A DNA stretch of 7,423 bases, taken from NCBI GenBank assembly GCA_937860115.1, contig CALMBI010000023.1, forward strand, positions 1 to 7,423, written 5' to 3'. The notes under the pieces were generated by a model. That model saw only the letters and a program-made list of their open reading frames with translations, did not search any database and was not told the origin of the DNA. The stretch comes from an uncultured Arcobacter sp. Its GTDB lineage: Bacteria > Campylobacterota > Campylobacteria > Campylobacterales > Arcobacteraceae. Below, one piece after another: positions 6,143 to 7,423 of the stretch; the stretch's first letter is position 1, and every line of letters begins with the position of its first letter. The translations under genes and the position numbers were made by a program.

Positions 6143-6510
6143 ACCGTTTCCTTGATATATCTTGCTATCTCATTCTTAAGAGTTTCCTCAAGATTTGAAA
6201 CTTCCTTTTGATATTTGTATTTTTCAAGTTTTGAAACAATCTCTAAAAATCTCTCCTCATTCTCTTTTTGTACCAAAATGTATCCATTTTTTGTAAAACT
6301 ATAAGCAACCTCTTTTGGATGAGCCTTTAAATCAAGGCTAAGAAGATTTTTTTTAGCAATTTGTTTAGGAGTGAGTTTTCTTTTTCTCTTTTTAAAACTG
6401 AAAAAAAACAAAACAATCGCAACACAAAAAAAGGTAAAAAAAAGAAAAAATTGCCCATAAGCAACTTCTAAAAAAACAAACTCTTTTAAAGGTGCAATCT
6501 CTAGCATCAT
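6139..6510 (-). CDS. Small membrane-anchored protein, DUF4381-like by position and architecture
   Basis: A 123-residue protein. A short N-terminus (EIAPLKEFVFLEVAYGQ) precedes one very hydrophobic helix at about 20-38, rich in Phe. A basic stop-transfer patch follows (KKRKRK, 40-45), then a soluble region of about 75 residues predicted helical (LTPKQIAKKNLLSLDL, then EVAYSFTKNGYILV and repeated Glu/Lys heptad-like segments). In many MoxR operons the slot between DUF58 and the first VWA gene holds a DUF4381 protein with this same plan: an N-terminal proline, one transmembrane helix, then a helical cytoplasmic tail. Sequence similarity visible by eye is weak (A...L..LD...K..AY.FT), so this is a hypothesis. 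Two adjacent ATGs (6510 and 6507) are possible starts. The first gives the ATGA overlap; the second has better spacing (6 bases) from AAGGA. The first is listed, with a one-residue uncertainty. Confidence 0.75.
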   Translation of the reverse strand: MMLEIAPLKEFVFLEVAYGQFFLFFTFFCVAIVLFFFSFKKRKRKLTPKQIAKKNLLSLDLKAHPKEVAYSFTKNGYILVQKENEERFLEIVSKLEKYKYQKEVSNLEETLKNEIARYIKETV

Positions 6511-7346
6511 CTATCCTTTACAAGCGATGCTAAAATTGGGATGATATTGTCATTTGTATAGACTTTTTTAGCTTTAATTTTTAATTTTCTAAATCGATCA
6601 AAAAGAACTCTATCGTGCGATTCTATAAGTTTTTGATACTCTTTTATGACACTATGGTTGCCATAAAATTTGCTAGAAGCTTTTGTATTGGCATCAACAA
6701 TAGAACAATTTCCAAAATAGGAGATATCCTCTTCATACCTATCTCGAACCACCGCACAATAAATCTCATGTTTAGCACTTAAAACTCTAAAATCAGGCAT
6801 CTCTAAAAAATCCCCGACGAAAAAAAAGAGTGATTTTCGTTTTACTCTGTGAAGGAGATATTCCTCTAGGAGTTTTAAATCTATCTCTTTTCCTAAGACT
6901 TCTAAAGTTTTAAGCTGAACAAAATCCCTAAGCATTACAGATTTATTTGTAGAAACTCCTCTATAATACTCCTCTTTAGTGCTGAAAAAAAGAGTACTAA
7001 CACTATCTTTTTTCAAAAAAGCCGCATAAGAAAGATTGGCAAAAATCTCATCCATCACCTCTTTTTTGCTTCTCACACTTCCAAAATAGATTCCGCCACT
7101 GACCAAATAGACTAAAACAATATTCAGTTTTTTATCTTCATTGAAAAGATTGATACAAGGTTCACCTCTTTTAGCAGTTACTTTCCAATTCATCCGTCTT
7201 ATATCATCATTTGTTGAATACTCTTTGAGTTCTCTAAAATCAAGTCCATTTCCACTCAAAAAACTTTTATGTTCCCCTGCAAGTAACCCATAAAGCCGTT
7301 TGTATGATTTGATATTGAATTTTATTTGAGCTATCTCTTTTTGCAA
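6507..7346 (-). CDS. DUF58 domain protein of the MoxR/Bat operon
   Basis: A 279-residue soluble protein with no signal peptide or membrane helix visible. The DUF58 signature is clear: GNGLDFRELKEYSTNDDIRR (32-51), MNWKVTAKRGEPCINLFNED (52-71). In most members this reads G.G.DF.E.R.Y..GDD.R.IDW..TAR...P.V..F.E; here the GDD glycine is Asn and the IDW aspartate is Asn (MNW). DUF58 is a VWA-related fold. The strand that usually carries the MIDAS D.S.S reads VLVYLVSGGIYFGS (77-90), so the first Asp and one Ser are absent. FFFVGDFLE (174-182) matches the usual 'ISDF' strand. The only possible start is TTG (7346-7344): an in-frame stop (the moxR TAG) lies 9 bases upstream and no ATG or GTG lies between. 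AGGA is 7 bases before it. The protein is presumed to bridge the MoxR ATPase to the membrane VWA proteins. Confidence 0.88.
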   Translation of the reverse strand: MQKEIAQIKFNIKSYKRLYGLLAGEHKSFLSGNGLDFRELKEYSTNDDIRRMNWKVTAKRGEPCINLFNEDKKLNIVLVYLVSGGIYFGSVRSKKEVMDEIFANLSYAAFLKKDSVSTLFFSTKEEYYRGVSTNKSVMLRDFVQLKTLEVLGKEIDLKLLEEYLLHRVKRKSLFFFVGDFLEMPDFRVLSAKHEIYCAVVRDRYEEDISYFGNCSIVDANTKASSKFYGNHSVIKEYQKLIESHDRVLFDRFRKLKIKAKKVYTNDNIIPILASLVKDR

Positions 7347-7353
7347 CTTTTTT

Positions 7354-7357
7354 TCCT
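7354..7357 (-). promoter_or_regulatory. Shine-Dalgarno AGGA for the TTG-initiated DUF58 gene
   Basis: On the minus strand TAGGA combines the last codon of moxR (TAG, 7358-7356) with the ribosome site AGGA (7357-7354). A run of A (AAAAAAG) separates it by 7 bases from the TTG start. The arrangement implies that ribosomes ending moxR stop directly on the DUF58 initiation site. Confidence 0.55.
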
Positions 7358-7423
7358 ATGGCTTTGGTAGTTTCTCTATAATTTTTTGGATAATATCATC
7401 TGCTGTGATATTATTTGCTATTG
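7356..7423 (-). CDS. MoxR-family AAA+ ATPase, C-terminal 21 residues only
   Basis: The minus-strand reading frame ending in TAG at 7358-7356 gives IANNITADDIIQKIIEKLPKP from the right edge. This matches the extreme C-terminus of MoxR-family ATPases, which typically end '..E...I..DDII..IL..VP.P' after the conserved 'R..L.Y.A' region. MoxR proteins are AAA+ ATPases with a presumed chaperone-like or metal-cofactor-insertion role. The catalytic Walker motifs lie outside the window, so only the tail supports the call, together with the downstream DUF58-VWA-VWA-TPR-BatD context. The operon promoter must lie further right, beyond the window. Confidence 0.75.
   Translation of the reverse strand, partial: IANNITADDIIQKIIEKLPKP

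Noticed and set aside
6380..6460. Dense A/T-run stretch as a possible replication origin or regulatory element
   Set aside because: It encodes the Phe-rich membrane helix and Lys-rich stop-transfer patch (TTT and AAA codons), which explains the composition. No DnaA-box cluster is seen.

Overview
The window is AT-rich, densely coded chromosomal DNA. It looks like a member of the Campylobacterota (Epsilonproteobacteria), although the genus cannot be fixed from the sequence alone. The evidence is the protein style (Lys/Phe/Ile-rich, compact), consensus TATAAT-type -10 boxes without clear -35 boxes, and the gene content. No tRNA, rRNA, CRISPR array, insertion sequence or other mobile element is visible, and there is no gene-free stretch over 300 bases.

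Layout. (1) Bases 1-215, minus strand: the 5' part of a TIGR02757/DUF2400-family gene that runs off the left edge. (2) Bases 243-1511, minus: a complete SEDS-family gene, most likely ftsW (septal peptidoglycan polymerase), 27 bases upstream of gene 1 and probably cotranscribed with it. (3) Bases 1512-1628: a 117-base divergent intergenic region with candidate promoters for ftsW and for the only plus-strand gene. (4) Bases 1629-2099, plus: a GreA/GreB-family transcript-cleavage factor, GreB-like in its coiled-coil tip. (5) Bases 2088-7423, minus: the main feature, a MoxR/Bat operon read right to left. It comprises the moxR 3' end (partial), a DUF58 protein, a small membrane-anchored DUF4381-like protein, BatA (VWA), BatB (VWA), a TPR protein (BatC-like) and BatD. 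The operon collides tail-to-tail with the gre gene, with a 12-base overlap of the coding ends.

How the genes work together. MoxR-family AAA+ ATPases are regularly encoded with DUF58, VWA, TPR and BatD proteins. They are thought to form an envelope-associated assembly or chaperone machine linked to stress resistance (the Bacteroides 'aerotolerance' bat genes). From the sequence, BatA and BatB each carry a periplasmic- or cytoplasmic-facing VWA domain between N- and C-terminal membrane segments, with metal-site (MIDAS) residues largely present. BatD has a signal peptide, a large beta-rich region and one C-terminal membrane anchor. The TPR protein has an N-terminal hydrophobic anchor and a long charged linker. 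DUF58 is soluble. From DUF58 to the TPR gene the stops and starts overlap by 4 bases (ATGA or GTGA), and the TPR gene overlaps batD by 29 bases, so translation is probably coupled and stoichiometry matters.

The least ordinary points are the loss of the MIDAS signature in the DUF58 protein, the divergent DUF4381-like subunit, the conserved-looking C-terminal tail of the TPR protein, the unusual TTG and GTG starts, and the terminator-less convergent overlap of batD and gre. This is a known but mechanistically poorly understood system; I see no evidence for an entirely new one.
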